From Pararhodobacter zhoushanensis (GTDB taxonomy: Bacteria > Pseudomonadota > Alphaproteobacteria > Rhodobacterales > Rhodobacteraceae), in contig NZ_JAPDFL010000001.1 in the NCBI RefSeq assembly GCF_025949695.1, positions 3,165,501-3,229,500 of the forward strand: a stretch of DNA of 64,000 nt, read 5' to 3'. The stretch's first letter is position 1; each line of letters opens with the position of its first letter. A program made the position numbers and the translations under genes. The notes beneath the pieces were generated by a model, which did no database searches, was not told the DNA's origin, and saw nothing but the letters and a program-made list of their open reading frames with translations. This document shows, piece after piece, positions 44,004 to 59,124 of this stretch.

Positions 44004-44464
44004 GCGCTGACCCGGAACAGGCCGGGCACCGCCGGACAGGGTTTGAGGCCATTGGCAGCCACATCGGCCAGCGTCGTCTGGTGCAGGAACACGTAAACCT
44101 GCGCCGACAGGCTTTCCCACAGGCGGTTGGTCATCGACTGGGCCTGACTGCCCGACATCCCGCCGGACGCGCCTGCGCCTTTTTCCATCGCCGAGACCGT
44201 CTCTTCGACCGCCTCAAGCACCTCGCTTACGCGGATATCCGCCGGTTCGCGCGCCAGACGATAGCCGCCACCGGGCCCGCGGACCGATTCGACCAGCCCC
44301 GCGCGGCGCAATTTGACGAAAAGCTGCTCCAGATAGGCCTGACTGACGTCCTGACGGCGCGCGATTTCGGCCAGCGAGACGTGCCTTGCGCCCGTTCCGC
44401 GCAACAACAGAGCCAGATCGACCATCGCAACCATCGCGTAACGCCCCTTGGTCGACAGCTTCAT
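44000..44464 (-). CDS. iscR: Rrf2-family regulator, IscR-like, without Fe-S cysteines
   Basis: A 154-residue Rrf2 regulator. MKLSTKGRYAMVAMVDLAL and the winged helix (VSLAEIARRQDVSQAYLEQL, GLVESVRGPGGGYRLAR) are classical. E. coli IscR holds [2Fe-2S] with three Cys in the stretch after VLEAVEE. Here that stretch (EKGAGASGGMSGSQ) has none, and the only Cys is near the C terminus (KPCPAVPG). So cluster sensing, if any, must differ from E. coli. It leads the suf operon and likely represses it. The ATG at 44464 starts the conserved MKLSTKG. Confidence 0.88.
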   Translation of the reverse strand: MKLSTKGRYAMVAMVDLALLLRGTGARHVSLAEIARRQDVSQAYLEQLFVKLRRAGLVESVRGPGGGYRLAREPADIRVSEVLEAVEETVSAMEKGAGASGGMSGSQAQSMTNRLWESLSAQVYVFLHQTTLADVAANGLKPCPAVPGLFRVSA

Positions 44465-44576
44465 GGCGCAAATCCTCATGAAACGCCTTAAAAGGCGTAA
44501 AAACATTGACGGATGAGGCGGCCTTGCTTAACTGCTAACCCGCTCACCCCGACTCCCCAAGAGACGGGGGCAGAGA

Positions 44577-44613
44577 TTAGAACCGTTCTAGATAAGGTGA
44601 CTTCTTTTGTCAA
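44577..44613 (-). promoter_or_regulatory. Promoter of iscR-suf operon with overlapping Irr-box-like palindrome
   Basis: On the minus strand TTGACA (44608-44613) and TAGAAC (44585-44590) are spaced by 17 bases, a good sigma-70-type promoter for iscR. The -10 overlaps the palindrome TAGAACCGTTCTA (44578-44590, plus strand), which resembles the iron-control element bound by Irr in alphaproteobacteria. Binding would block the promoter, linking the operon to iron or heme status. Confidence 0.6.
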
Positions 44614-44662
44614 CAAAGGACACCGCAATCAGAACGCCTGGAAGGCAGTAGAAGGTCCCCGG

Positions 44663-45322
44663 ATGCCCGAAGTAATTTTTGCCGGCCCCGATGGCCGTCT
44701 CGAAGGCCGCTATCACCCGCAACCCAATCGCGACGCGCCGATTGCCATTGTGCTCCATCCGCACCCGCAGTTTGGCGGCACGATGAACAACAAGGTTGTG
44801 TACAACCTGCACTATGCGTTTCATTCGCTGGGCTTCTCGGTCCTGCGCTTCAACTTTCGCGGCGTGGGTCGTAGTCAGGGCGAGTACGATCAAGGCATCG
44901 GCGAGCTGAGCGATGCTGCGGCGGCGCTCGACTACCTGCAGTCGATGAACCAGAACGCGCGCCATTGCTGGGTTGCAGGCTTCAGCTTTGGGGCCTGGAT
45001 CGGCATGCAACTGCTGATGCGCCGCCCGGATATCACCGGCTTTGTGTCGGTCGCGCCGCCAGCCAACCTGTATGATTTCAGCTTCCTTGCGCCCTGCCCG
45101 GCTTCGGGTCTGATCATTAACGGCACCGCCGACCGCATCGCGCCGCCGAAGGATGTGACCGGTCTGGTCAACAAGCTGCACGAGCAGAAGGGCATCACCA
45201 TCACCCACGAGCAGATCGAAGGGTCGGACCACTTCTTCCGCGATGATGAACTCTACATGAACCCGATGCTCGACACGGTCAAAACCTACGTCAAGCGCCG
45301 GCTTTCCGAAGTCACGCGCTGA
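44663..45322 (+). CDS. Alpha/beta hydrolase
   Basis: A 219-residue protein. It begins MPEVIFAGPDGRLEGRYHP and continues IAIVLHPHPQFGGTMNNKVV, FNFRGVGRSQGEYD, the nucleophile elbow AGFSFGAW, the Asp region NGTADRIAP and the late His in EGSDHFF. This is the compact YsgA/CocE-like hydrolase type found in most alphaproteobacteria. The substrate is unknown. It is divergent from iscR, sharing the promoter gap of about 200 bases. I chose the internal ATG at 44663 because GAAGG precedes it and the family starts there; the longer frame lacks family support. Confidence 0.83.
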   Translation: MPEVIFAGPDGRLEGRYHPQPNRDAPIAIVLHPHPQFGGTMNNKVVYNLHYAFHSLGFSVLRFNFRGVGRSQGEYDQGIGELSDAAAALDYLQSMNQNARHCWVAGFSFGAWIGMQLLMRRPDITGFVSVAPPANLYDFSFLAPCPASGLIINGTADRIAPPKDVTGLVNKLHEQKGITITHEQIEGSDHFFRDDELYMNPMLDTVKTYVKRRLSEVTR

Positions 45323-45335
45323 CCCAGCGCGTTCG

Positions 45336-45378
45336 TTTGCAGCCGCAGCGCTTCAATTGTGCATGCTGCGGCTGCAAA
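45336..45378 (+). terminator. Long inverted repeat after hydrolase gene
   Basis: TTTGCAGCCGCAGC (45336-45349) pairs perfectly with GCTGCGGCTGCAAA (45365-45378) around a 15-base loop. It begins 13 bases after the hydrolase stop. There is no T tract, so termination strength is unsure. Confidence 0.55.
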
Positions 45379-45506
45379 TGACCCCTATTATGTCCATAAA
45401 GCAGACCAACCGTGCCCGCTTTTGGCCCTGTTTAACCGTCATCACCGATACTGATCTGGCCCCGAGCGCGGGGGCACACTAACGGTGAGCAGGACAGGAA
45501 CAGGTT

Positions 45507-47973
45507 ATGAAAACCACCCGATCGATGACGTTCGACAAGGGCACCAGCAGCCTGAGCGGTTGGAATCCCAGTGCGATAAGCAAGGACACTAAACCGATGA
45601 GAGCCACCGAACTGCGTGAGTCCATTCTCAAGCATCTGGAATTCTCGCAGGGTAAAGATCTGGCCCATGCCAGCCTCTATGACATGCGCATGGCCCTGAC
45701 GCTGGCGATCCGTGACCGCGTGATCGAGCCGTGGTTCCGTGCCACCCGCGCCACCTATGCCGCGCAGTCCAAGCGCGTCTATTACCTGTCGATGGAGTTC
45801 CTGATCGGGCGTCTGCTGGAAGATGCCGTGATGAACATCGGCCTGACCGAAGCCGCGCATGAGGCAATCTCGGGGCTAGGCCATGATTTCCGCGCCGTCT
45901 TGGATGACGAGCCGGACGCAGCGCTTGGCAACGGCGGCCTTGGCCGTCTGGCCGCCTGCTTCCTCGATCTCGCTCTCGACGCTGGGCTGCCCCGCCTACG
46001 GCTATGGCATCCGCTATGAGCATGGCCTCTTTCGCCAAAGCTTTGGTCCCGATGGCCGTCAGGTCGAAACCGCCGAGGACTGGCTGCGCCAGAGCCACGG
46101 GTGGGAATTCGAGCGTCCCGAGGCCGCGTTCAACATCGGCTTCGGCGGCACCGTCGCTGAAAGCGGCCGCAGCGCCGTCTGGACCCCCGACAATGCCGTG
46201 GTGGCCAAAGCCTACGACACGCCGGTCATTGGCTGGCAGGGCAAATGGGCCAACACCCTGCGCCTGTGGGGGGCGGAGCCGCTCAGCGCCTTCGATCTGG
46301 CTGCGTTCAACAAGGGCGATTTCGTCGGGGCTGCCCAGCCCGAGGCCTTTGCCCGTACCATCAGCCGCGTGCTGTACCCCGATGACACCACCGAACAAGG
46401 CAAAGAGCTGCGCCTGAAGCAGGAATTCTTCTTCACCGCCGCCTCGCTGCGCGACATCCTGCGCCGCTTCTCGGCCGAGCATGGCGATCTGAGCGCCCTG
46501 CCCTCACGCGTGGCGATCCAGATGAACGACACCCACCCCGCCATCGCCGGGCCGGAACTTGTCCGCCTGCTGCATGACGAGCGCGGCATGGAATTCGAGC
46601 AGGCCGTCGACACCGCGCGCGCCTGCCTGTCCTACACCAACCACACGCTGCTGCCCGAGGCGCTGGAACGCTGGCCGGAAACCCTGATGAGCGCCGTTTT
46701 GCCGCGCCACATGCAGCTGATCGAACGGATCGACGCGCTGCATGCCACGCAATTCCCGGCCCGCAGCACGCCGATCGTGGAAAAGGGCGAGGTCAAGATG
46801 GGCGAATTGTCGTTCATCATGGCCAACCGGGTGAACGGCGTCTCGGCGCTGCACACCGAACTGGTGAAATCCACCGTTTTCGCCGATCTGCACGCCCTGC
46901 ACCCCGAGCGGATCATCAACCAGACCAACGGCGTCACCCCGCGCCGCTGGCTGAAGGGCGCGAACCACGGCCTGTCCACGCTGATCACCGAGACCATCGG
47001 CGACGGCTGGGAAGACAATCTGGAACGTCTGGTCGAGCTGGAACCCGCGATTGACGACAAGGGCTTCCGCGACCGCTATGCCGCCGTCAAGAAGACCAAC
47101 AAGGTGCATCTGGCCAACTGGATCGGCGAACAGATGGGCATTTCGGTCAATCCCGACGCCATGTTCGACGTGCAGGTCAAACGCTTCCACGAATACAAGC
47201 GCCAGCATCTGAACATTCTGGAAACCATCGCCCTGTGGCAGGAAATCCGCGCCAATCCGGGTGCCGGCTGGGCGCCGCGCGTCAAGATCTTTGGCGGCAA
47301 GGCGGCGCCGGGCTATGTGATGGCCAAGGAGATCATCCATCTGATCAACAACGTCGCCCGCGTGATCAATGCCGATGCCACAAGCCGCGACCTGCTGACC
47401 GTGGTCTATCCGCCCAACTATAACGTGACCATGGCCGAGCGTCTGATCCCGGCGGCGGACCTCAGCGAACAGATCTCGACGGCGGGCAAGGAAGCCTCGG
47501 GCACCGGCAACATGAAGTTCAGCCTGAATGGCGCGCTGACCATCGGCACGCTGGACGGCGCCAACGTGGAGATCCGCGATCTGGTCGGGCCTGAGAACTT
47601 CTTCCTGTTCGCCATGACCGCCGATGAGGTGGTCGAGCGTCGCCGCCACCCCGATCACGCGTCCAGCGCGATTGCGGCCAGCCCAAGGTTGAGCCGTGCG
47701 ATTGACCTGATCGAAGGCGGCACGTTCTCGAACGGGGATCGCAGCACGTATCGCGGCCTGACCCAGAACCTGCGCGCGCATGACTACTTCACCGTCTGCG
47801 CCGATTTCGACAGCTACTGGGACGCGCAACGCAGCGTCGACACCGCCTGGGGCGATGCCGATCACTGGATGCGCATGGCCGCGCTGAACACCGCCCGCTC
47901 GGGCTGGTTCAGCTCGGACCGCACCATCAAAGGCTATATGAAGGACGTCTGGAACATTCAGCCGATGATCTGA
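45507..47973 (+). pseudogene. glgP: Glycogen phosphorylase, one frameshift
   Basis: Two frames join to an 821-residue glycogen phosphorylase, the normal length. The first ends at the break after LGNGGLGRLAACFLD. An extra C at 45969, between GAT and TCG, shifts the frame. Removing it gives ACFLDSLSTLGCPAYGYGIR and the rest of the family sequence, including HEYKRQHLNILE, and the PLP-site EASGTGNMKFSLNGALTIGT. The enzyme releases glucose-1-phosphate from glycogen. It starts 184 bases after the hydrolase gene with an AGGAACAGG site and heads the glycogen operon. The same kind of extra C occurs in glgX, so a sequencing artefact is likely. Confidence 0.88.
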
Positions 47974-48061
47974 CGCGCAGCCGCGGTATTGTGGCCCCAT
48001 CGCTGACGATACCGGGAAACGAGTCATTGCCTTTCACCCGGACCTGCGCGACTAATTGCGT

Positions 48062-50251
48062 ATGGTTCGGGCAAAAACACCTGCGAAAAGTGTGATAACA
48101 CAAGACGATGTGGCCGAGATCAAGTCCGGCCGCGTCCTCGATCCCTTTGCGGTTTTCGGACCGCGTCACCGGGGACAAGCCGGGTTTCTGGTCGCCTTCG
48201 ATCCGGCAGCCGAAACAATGGAAGCACTCACGCCCAAGGGCAGTCTGCCGATGCAGGCGCTGGGTGACGGGCTGTTCACCGGCCAGCTGGGCACTGAAAC
48301 CAGCTATCGGCTGCGGGCCACGAAGGGACCGCACCTGTGGGATTTCGATGACCCCTACCGCTTTGGCCCTGTGCTGGGTCCGCTGGATCTGCACCTGATC
48401 AGTGAAGGCACGCACCGGCGTCTGTGGCAGGCTCTGGGCGCGCATGCGATCACCCATGAGGGCTGCGCGGGCGTGCATTTCGCCGTCTGGGCCCCGAATG
48501 CGCGGCAGGTTTCCGTCGTCGGTGACTTCAACGGCTGGGACCGCAGACGCGCTGTGATGCGGCGGCGGGGTGCCGGGGTCTGGGAGATTTTCCTCCCCGG
48601 TCTGCAACCCGGCGAGACCTATAAATACGACATCGCCCCCATGCACGGCGGCAGCGCGCTCAAGGCCGATCCGCTAGCCCGCGCGACCCAGCTGCCGCCC
48701 GATACCGCCTCGCGCATTGCCACGTCGCAGCCTTATGACTGGGCCGATGACGCCTGGATGGAAAGCCGCCACCTGCGCAACAACCGCGAGGCGCCGATCA
48801 CCATCTATGAGGCCCATCTGGGCAGCTGGCGGCACCGCGACGGGCGGTCGCTGACGTACCGCGAGGCCGGGATCGAGCTGGTCGATTACGCGCATGACAT
48901 GGGGTTCACCCATATCGAGCTGATGCCGCTGGCCGAATACCCGTTCGGCGGCTCGTGGGGCTATCAGCCGACCGCGATGTACGCACCCACCAGCCGTTTC
49001 GGCACACCTGACGATTTCCGCGCCCTGATCGACGCCGCGCATGCCAAGGGCATGGGGGTGCTGATGGACTGGGTTCCCGCCCATTTCCCGACCGATGCGC
49101 ACGCGCTGGCGCAGTTCGACGGCACCGCGCTGTACGAACATGGCGATCCGCGCGAAGGCTATCACCCGGACTGGAACACGCTGATCTACAATGTCGGCCG
49201 CACCGAGGTGAAGAATTTCCTCACCGCCAACGCGATCTTCTGGCTGCGCGAGTTCCATCTGGACGGGCTGCGCGTCGATGCCGTGGCGTCGATGCTGTAC
49301 CGTGACTATTCGCGCAAGCAGGGCGAATGGGTGCCCAACCATCTGGGCGGGCGCGAGAATTTCGAATCCATCACCTTCCTGCGTGAGATGAACGCGCTGG
49401 CATATGGCGAAGGCCCCGACGGGCTGATGACCGTGGCCGAGGAGAGCACGGCATGGCCCGGGGTGACAACGCCGGTGCATGAGGGCGGCCTCGGCTTTGG
49501 CTTCAAGTGGAACATGGGGTGGATGAACGACACCCTGCGCTATATCGAACACGACCCGATCCACCGCCGCCACCACCACGACCTGATGACCTTTGGTCTG
49601 GTCTATGGATTCAGCGAAAACTTCGTCCTGCCGATCAGCCATGACGAGGTGGTGCATGGCAAAGGCAGCATGCTGCAAAAGATGCCGGGCGATCATGCCA
49701 CCAAACTGTCAAACCTGCGGGCCTATTATGGCTTCATGTGGGGGCATCCGGGCAAAAAGCTGTTGTTCATGGGCTGCGAGTTCGCGCAGGATCATGAGTG
49801 GAACCATGATTTCGGGCTGGACTGGGGCGCGCTGAACCATCCGGGCCATGCGGGCATGCAGCGGCTGGTGCGTGATCTCAACACGCTTTACCGCGCCGAG
49901 CCCGCGCTGCACGCGCGCGATGCGGATTCCAACGGTTTCGCCTGGGTTGACCGCGAGGCGCGGGCGGAATCGGTGTTCAGCTGGCTGCGCTATGGCCATG
50001 CCGAGCATCGCCCGGTGGCCGTGCTGACCAACTTCACCCCGGTCGAGCGTCAGTGGCGCATCGGCCTGCCCCGCCCCGGCCGCTGGCGCGAGGCGCTCAA
50101 CACCGACGCGGGCCTTTATGGTGGCGGGAACCGGGGCAATTTCGGCTCTGTCCACGCCAATGGCCCGCCCCACGCGGCGCAACCGCATAGCGCGGTGGTG
50201 ACCTTGCCGCCGCTTTCCACCCTGTTTCTGATACCGGAGGACGACCGATGA
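48062..50251 (+). CDS. glgB: 1,4-alpha-glucan branching enzyme GlgB
   Basis: A 729-residue branching enzyme. The N terminus has a CBM48 domain ([24 protein letters not shown], in part) and the centre a GH13 barrel: [30 protein letters not shown], the nucleophile Asp in [12 protein letters not shown], the acid Glu in VAEESTAW and the third Asp in [13 protein letters not shown]. It makes alpha-1,6 branches in glycogen. I chose the ATG at 48062 over the TTG two codons upstream. Its stop overlaps the glgC ATG (ATGA). Confidence 0.96.
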   Translation: MVRAKTPAKSVITQDDVAEIKSGRVLDPFAVFGPRHRGQAGFLVAFDPAAETMEALTPKGSLPMQALGDGLFTGQLGTETSYRLRATKGPHLWDFDDPYRFGPVLGPLDLHLISEGTHRRLWQALGAHAITHEGCAGVHFAVWAPNARQVSVVGDFNGWDRRRAVMRRRGAGVWEIFLPGLQPGETYKYDIAPMHGGSALKADPLARATQLPPDTASRIATSQPYDWADDAWMESRHLRNNREAPITIYEAHLGSWRHRDGRSLTYREAGIELVDYAHDMGFTHIELMPLAEYPFGGSWGYQPTAMYAPTSRFGTPDDFRALIDAAHAKGMGVLMDWVPAHFPTDAHALAQFDGTALYEHGDPREGYHPDWNTLIYNVGRTEVKNFLTANAIFWLREFHLDGLRVDAVASMLYRDYSRKQGEWVPNHLGGRENFESITFLREMNALAYGEGPDGLMTVAEESTAWPGVTTPVHEGGLGFGFKWNMGWMNDTLRYIEHDPIHRRHHHDLMTFGLVYGFSENFVLPISHDEVVHGKGSMLQKMPGDHATKLSNLRAYYGFMWGHPGKKLLFMGCEFAQDHEWNHDFGLDWGALNHPGHAGMQRLVRDLNTLYRAEPALHARDADSNGFAWVDREARAESVFSWLRYGHAEHRPVAVLTNFTPVERQWRIGLPRPGRWREALNTDAGLYGGGNRGNFGSVHANGPPHAAQPHSAVVTLPPLSTLFLIPEDDR

Positions 50252-51513
50252 CCCCCTCGACCACGCGCCTCTCCAAGCGAAGCATGGCCTTCATTCTGGC
50301 CGGCGGACGCGGCAGCCGGTTGCACGAACTGACCGACCACCGCGCCAAACCGGCGGTCTATTTCGGCGGCAAGACCCGGATCATCGACTTTGCGCTGTCG
50401 AATGCCTTCAACTCGGGCATCAGCAAGATGGCCATCGCGACGCAGTACAAGGCCCATTCGCTGATCCGCCATTGCCAGCGCGGCTGGAACTTCTTCCGCT
50501 CGGAACGTAACGAATATCTCGACATCCTGCCCGCCAGCCAGCGCGTTGACGAGCATCACTGGTACGAGGGCACCGCCGATGCCGTCTACCAGAACACCGA
50601 TATCGTCGACAGTTATGATATTGATTATGTTATCATTCTGGCCGGAGACCACATCTACAAGATGGATTACGAGGTCATGCTGTCCGAGCATGCCGAAAGC
50701 GGGGCCGATGTGACCGTCGGCTGTCTGACCGTTCCGCGCAGCGACGCCAGCGCCTTTGGCGTCATGGCCATCGACCACGCCGGGCGCATCACCGATTTCA
50801 TCGAGAAACCCTCCAACCCGCCCGGTCTGCCCGATGATCCCGACAGCGCGCTGGTGTCGATGGGGATCTATGTGTTTCGCTGGAAATTCCTGCGGCAGCT
50901 GTTGATGGATGACGCCGCCGATCCCAGTTCCTCGCGCGATTTCGGCAGTGACATCATCCCGAATGTGGTGCGCAACGGCAAGGCGATGGCCCATCGGTTC
51001 GAGAGCAGCTGCGTGCGCCACCGTGACGATGCCCCCTCCTACTGGCGCGACGTCGGCACGCTCGATGCGTTCTGGAAAGCCAATATCGACCTGACCGGCT
51101 TCGACCCCGATCTGGATCTGTGGGACCGCAACTGGCCGATCTGGACCTATTCCGAAAGCGTCCCGCCCGCCAAATTCATCCACAACGAAGAAAGCCGCCG
51201 GGGTGTTGCGCTGTCCTCGCTGGTGTCGGGCGGCTGCATCATCTCGGGCACCGAGGTGCGCAATTCGCTGCTGTTCACCGGCGTGCATTCCAACAGCTGG
51301 TCCTCGCTGACCCATGCGGTCGTGCTGCCCTATGCCACGATCAACCGCCACGCGCGGCTGACCAAGGTGGTGATTGATCGCGGGGTGGTGATCCCCGACG
51401 GGCTGGTCGTGGGCGAAGATCCCGAAGAAGACGCCAAGTGGTTCCGCGTCAGCCCGGGCGGTGTGACGTTGATCACCCAGTCCATGCTCGACCGTCGAGA
51501 GAGCAAGTTATGA
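50248..51513 (+). CDS. glgC: Glucose-1-phosphate adenylyltransferase GlgC
   Basis: A 421-residue ADP-glucose pyrophosphorylase: [63 protein letters not shown] and a C-terminal left-handed beta-helix ([17 protein letters not shown]). It makes ADP-glucose, the committed and usually allosterically controlled step of glycogen synthesis. It overlaps glgB before and glgA after by four bases each, so the three synthesis genes are translated together. Confidence 0.97.
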   Translation: MTPSTTRLSKRSMAFILAGGRGSRLHELTDHRAKPAVYFGGKTRIIDFALSNAFNSGISKMAIATQYKAHSLIRHCQRGWNFFRSERNEYLDILPASQRVDEHHWYEGTADAVYQNTDIVDSYDIDYVIILAGDHIYKMDYEVMLSEHAESGADVTVGCLTVPRSDASAFGVMAIDHAGRITDFIEKPSNPPGLPDDPDSALVSMGIYVFRWKFLRQLLMDDAADPSSSRDFGSDIIPNVVRNGKAMAHRFESSCVRHRDDAPSYWRDVGTLDAFWKANIDLTGFDPDLDLWDRNWPIWTYSESVPPAKFIHNEESRRGVALSSLVSGGCIISGTEVRNSLLFTGVHSNSWSSLTHAVVLPYATINRHARLTKVVIDRGVVIPDGLVVGEDPEEDAKWFRVSPGGVTLITQSMLDRRESKL

Positions 51514-52970
51514 GCCAGACGCCCGCGCTGCGAGCGGTCCTTGCGGTCGCTTCGGAATGCGCCCCGCTGATCAAGACGGGCGGCCTGGCCGATGTGGTCG
51601 GCGCCCTGCCCGGTGCGCTGGCTTCGCAGGGCTGGGCGATCCGCACGCTGCTGCCGGGCTATCGGCGGGTGCTGGCGGCGCTGGGCAAGCCGCGTGTGGT
51701 GCGCGAGCTGCCGTCGCTTCTGGGCAGCAAAGCGCGCGTGCTGGCGGCAAATGTTGACGGGCTGGACATGCTGGTGCTGGATGCGCCGGATCTGTTTGAC
51801 CGCGACGGCACGCCCTATCTGGACGCCAACGGCAATGACTGGCGCGACAACGACCTGCGCTTTGCCGCCCTGTCCCAGGCAGCGGCGCTGATCGCCAAGG
51901 ACGGGATCGGCGACTGGACGCCCGAAATCGTGCATCTGCACGACTGGCAGGCCGGGCTCACGCCCGTTTACATGAGCGAACTGGGCGCGACCCAACCGAC
52001 GCTGCTGACCATCCACAACATCGCCTTTCACGGCCTGACCGGGTACAACCGGATGCGCGCGCTGGCGCTGCCGCCGTCGGGTTTTCATCCCGACGGGTTC
52101 GAGTATTACGGCCATATCTCGGCGCTGAAAGCCGGGTTGACCGGGGCCTGGGCAATCACCACCGTCAGCCCGACCTATGCACAGGAACTGACGACCGAGG
52201 AATTCGGTCTGGGGCTTGAAGGGGTGATCCGCGCGCGGGCGGCGCAGATGACCGGTATCCTGAACGGGATCGACACCGATCAATGGACCCCGACCAGCGA
52301 TCCCGCGATCGTGCCGTTTTCGACGCCGCGCGGGAAGGTTGCCAACACCGTCGCGCTGCGGGCCGAGTTCGGGCTTGCCCCCAGCGACGGGCCGCTGGCG
52401 GCGGTTGTGTCGCGGCTGTCCGACCAGAAAGGGCTGGATCTGCTGCTGGGCGCGCTGCCCGCGTTGCTTGACGGCGGTGGCCAGTTGGTCCTGCTCGGCT
52501 CGGGCGACCGGCGGATGGAAAACGACTGGCTCAACGCCGCAGCCGCGCATCCCGGTCAGGTGGCGGTCCGCATCGGCTATGACGAAACCCTGTCGCACCG
52601 GATCTATGCCGGGGCGGATGCCATTCTGGTCCCCTCGCGGTTCGAGCCCTGCGGGCTGACGCAGATGTACGGGCTGCGCTATGGCGCGGTGCCCGTGGTC
52701 GCGCGCACCGGCGGGCTGGCTGACACGGTGATCAACGCCAATGCCGCCGCCCTTGCCGCCGGCTGCGCCACCGGCATCGTGCATGCGCCCAAATCCATAG
52801 CGGCGCTGGCCCATGCCCTGACGCATCTGTGCCGGTTGTGGCACGACAGGCCCGCCTTCCAACGTCTTCAGCGTAATGCCATGAAACACCCCGTCGGCTG
52901 GGAGGCCAGCGCGCCACTCTATGCGGCGCTCTATGGCCAACTGGCGGCGGCGCACCCGGAGTCCTCATGA
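51510..52970 (+). CDS. glgA: Glycogen synthase GlgA
   Basis: A 486-residue GT5 enzyme from the ATG at 51510 overlapping the glgC stop. The ADP-glucose loop is [18 protein letters not shown] near residue 21, with [22 protein letters not shown] and, in the C-terminal Rossmann domain, [13 protein letters not shown] and [23 protein letters not shown] (in part) with the catalytic Glu. It extends alpha-1,4 chains using ADP-glucose. Its stop overlaps glgX. Confidence 0.96.
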   Translation: MSQTPALRAVLAVASECAPLIKTGGLADVVGALPGALASQGWAIRTLLPGYRRVLAALGKPRVVRELPSLLGSKARVLAANVDGLDMLVLDAPDLFDRDGTPYLDANGNDWRDNDLRFAALSQAAALIAKDGIGDWTPEIVHLHDWQAGLTPVYMSELGATQPTLLTIHNIAFHGLTGYNRMRALALPPSGFHPDGFEYYGHISALKAGLTGAWAITTVSPTYAQELTTEEFGLGLEGVIRARAAQMTGILNGIDTDQWTPTSDPAIVPFSTPRGKVANTVALRAEFGLAPSDGPLAAVVSRLSDQKGLDLLLGALPALLDGGGQLVLLGSGDRRMENDWLNAAAAHPGQVAVRIGYDETLSHRIYAGADAILVPSRFEPCGLTQMYGLRYGAVPVVARTGGLADTVINANAAALAAGCATGIVHAPKSIAALAHALTHLCRLWHDRPAFQRLQRNAMKHPVGWEASAPLYAALYGQLAAAHPESS

Positions 52971-55045
52971 ACCTGACCATCGAACGCGGTCGTCATGACC
53001 GCATCGGCGCGACCTTTGACGGCGACGGGGTCAATTTCGCGCTGTTTTCCGAGCATGCCACGGCGGTTGAACTGTGCCTGTTTTCACCCGACGGCATGCG
53101 TGAGACGCACAAGATGTTCCTGCCCGAACGCACCGGCTATGTCTGGCATGGCCGGGTGTCGGGGCTTTGTCCCGGTCAGCTCTATGGATACCGTGTCCAT
53201 GGACCGTATTCCCCCGAAGAGGGTCATCGCTTCAACCCCAACAAGCTGGTGCTGGACCCCTACGCCAAGCGCCTGACCGGCCACCCGCGCTGGTCGGATG
53301 CGCTGTTTGGCTACAACCCCGGTGCCAAGACGCTGGATCTGACCTATTCGACCCGCGACTCCGCGCGGTTCATGCCCAAATGCGTGGTCGAGGATCCCAG
53401 CTTCTTCTGGGGTAACGACCGCCCGCCCGCCACCTCGTCCAGCGAGACGGTGGTGTATGAGGCCCATGTGAAGGGCCTGACACAGCTGTCGGGTGTGAAC
53501 AATCCGGGGACGTTTCTGGGCGTTGCCTCGGACCGTATGATCGACCATCTGGTCGATCTTGGCGTCACCGCTCTGGAACTTCTGCCGGTGCAGAGCTTTC
53601 TCAACGACCGCTGGCTGATCGAGAAAAAACTCACCAATTACTGGGGGTATCAGACGCTTGGCTTCTTCGCCCCCGATCCGCGCTATCTGCAGAACGGCCA
53701 GATCAACGAATTTCAGCACATGGTCGCCCGCCTGCATGCCGCCGGGATCGAGGTCATTCTGGATGTGGTCTACAACCACACCTGCGAAGGCTCGGAGCTG
53801 GGCCCAACGCTCAGCTTCCGGGGTATCGACAACCGCAGCTACTACCGGCTGGCCCCCAACCCGCGCCACTATATCAACGATACCGGCTGCGGCAACACGG
53901 TGAACATGGAGCACCCGATGGTGCTGCGCATGGTCATGGATCTCGTTGCGCTATTGGGTCGAGGTGATGCATGTCGACGGCTTCCGCTTCGACCTTGCCT
54001 CGACGCTGGCGCGCGATGACGCCGGGTTCCAGTCCAACTCGGCCTTCTTCGCGGCGATCCGGCAGGACCCGGTCCTGAACCGCGTCAAACTGATCGCCGA
54101 ACCCTGGGACATCGGCCCCGGCGGCTATCAGCTGGGCGCGTTTCCGCACCCGTTCCACGAATGGAACGACAAGTTCCGCGACGGCGTGCGGCGCTTCTGG
54201 CGGCGTGACCCGCGCCCGGCCCCTGAGCTGGCGGCGCGCATCACCGGATCGGCCATGCAGTTCGACCATTCGGGCCGGGGCGCGACCAGTTCGGTCAACT
54301 TCATCGCCGCCCATGACGGATTCAACCTGCTGGACATGGTCAGCTATAACGACAAGAACAATATCGCCAACGGCGAGGATAACCGCGACGGCCATTCCGA
54401 GAATTTCTCGGACAACATGGGCCATGAGGGGCCGACCGACGACCCGCAGGTCACCCAGGCCCGCGCCCTGCGGCGGCGCAACCTGATGGCGACGCTGCTG
54501 CTCAGCCAAGGCATGCCGATGATCCTGGCAGGCGACGAGCTCGGCCATTCGCAACAGGGCAACAACAACGCCTATTGTCAGGACGGCCCGATCTCGTGGC
54601 TGAACTGGGACGCGATTGATGCGGATATGCTGGCCTTTACCAAGCGCCTGATCCAGTTCCGCAAGAACCATCCGATCCTGCGCCAGCGGCTTTTCCTGCA
54701 TTCGAAGGCCCGCACCACCGACGGCAAGGCCGATGTGCTGTGGTGGCACCCCGAAGGGCGGCGCATGACGCCCGAGGACTGGGAAGACCCCTCGCTCAGC
54801 TTCGTCTGCGTCGAGCTGCGCACGGCGTCGGGCACGCCCAGTTACGCTGATGTCGAGGACGCGCTGTTTCTGGTGTTCAACGCCGGGGGCGAGATTGACG
54901 TGATGCTGACGCCTGCACCCGAAGGCAAGGTCTGGTCACGCCGCATCAACACCTACGCGCCGCTGATCCCGCCGCAGCGCATCCCCTATGGCAAGCTGAA
55001 CGTGCCCGCGCATTCGGTCTCGGCTTTGGTTCTGGAAAACAACGG

Positions 55046-55049
<4 letters not shown>
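52967..55049 (+). pseudogene. glgX: Glycogen debranching enzyme GlgX, one frameshift
   Basis: Two frames join to a 693-residue debranching enzyme. The first has the CBM48 part (GATFDGDGVNFALFSEHA) and the first barrel motifs (VILDVVYNHTCEG). The second has the nucleophile Asp in VDGFRFDLASTLARD, Glu in LIAEPWDIGPGGYQLG and AAHDGFNLLDMVSYND. The break is an extra C at 53942 between GAT and TCG; without it the typical [20 protein letters not shown] appears. This is the same GATTCG to GATCTCG change as in glgP. The enzyme removes short alpha-1,6 branches left by the phosphorylase. It overlaps malQ. Confidence 0.88.
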
Positions 55050-58508
<3,459 letters not shown>

Positions 58509-58511
58509 GGC

Positions 58512-58528
58512 TGTCCCACGATGGGACA
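58512..58528 (+). terminator. Short hairpin after pgm
   Basis: TGTCCCA and TGGGACA form a perfect 7-bp stem around CGA, 3 bases after the pgm stop. It lacks a T tract, so it is a weak terminator candidate. Confidence 0.4.
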
Positions 58529-58707
58529 ATGAGGGGGCAATCAGTGATTTCAAGGGTTTGGCGAGCGGCGTTAAGAGTATCTTAGCGTTTGCCGGCAGTT
58601 TCGGGTTGAACGAAGTCGGGGTGAAACCCCGACCTACGAGGCCGGTTGCACGGGAAAAGGGCGTATTTTGAGCAAGATGAAGCGGCGGGCCCAAGCCTTG
58701 GTTGCGG

Positions 58708-59028
58708 TCATGAACTGAGGTTGCAGCGACCCCAGATGACGGGGTTTGCACCGGGTTCGGCGACGCGCAGCGATTCCTCGCCCAGAAGCATGACCACGAC
58801 GATTTCACCGGCACCCGCCTCACCCTCGGGCACAGTGTAGCCGCCGTCGTGGCGGCGGTAGACCCCGGTGACGCTGTGGCCGCCGGGGGTGATGAAGGAC
58901 GCGCCGTCAATCTGCAGCGAGCGCGGGCCGCCCGGTTCGCACCAGGTGCCGTCGATGGAATCGGCATGGGCTGCGACCGGGGCCAGAAGCATCATGGCGG
59001 CAATGAGGGGGCTGAGGATTCGTCGCAT
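58708..59028 (-). CDS. Small exported protein
   Basis: A 106-residue protein from the ATG at 59028. The first 22 residues are a clear signal peptide (MRRILSPLIAAMMLLAPVAA, cut likely at AHA). The mature part starts DSIDGTWCEP and has a short beta-rich fold with two Cys residues (WCEP and GRCNL) that could form a disulfide. It is probably periplasmic. Similar small exported proteins are common and uncharacterised in Rhodobacterales. It lies 96 bases after the ferredoxin gene and may be separate from that group. Confidence 0.65.
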   Translation of the reverse strand: MRRILSPLIAAMMLLAPVAAHADSIDGTWCEPGGPRSLQIDGASFITPGGHSVTGVYRRHDGGYTVPEGEAGAGEIVVVMLLGEESLRVAEPGANPVIWGRCNLSS

Positions 59029-59124
59029 TTGTCCGCTCCCGCTGAGTGCGCTCAGCGTGACACAGACGGCGCAAAGCGCCAAGCGTTTCGGGGCAAGCCT
59101 GTGCCTGCCCCGAAAAGCGATTGC

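Noticed and set aside
44513..44662. N-terminal extension of the alpha/beta hydrolase upstream of 44663
   Set aside because: The extension overlaps the iscR promoter and Irr-like box, has no homology, and a good ribosome-binding site precedes the internal ATG.
46504..48027. A 507-codon minus-strand frame opposite glgP
   Set aside because: It has no recognisable domain, and the plus strand encodes an unmistakable phosphorylase.
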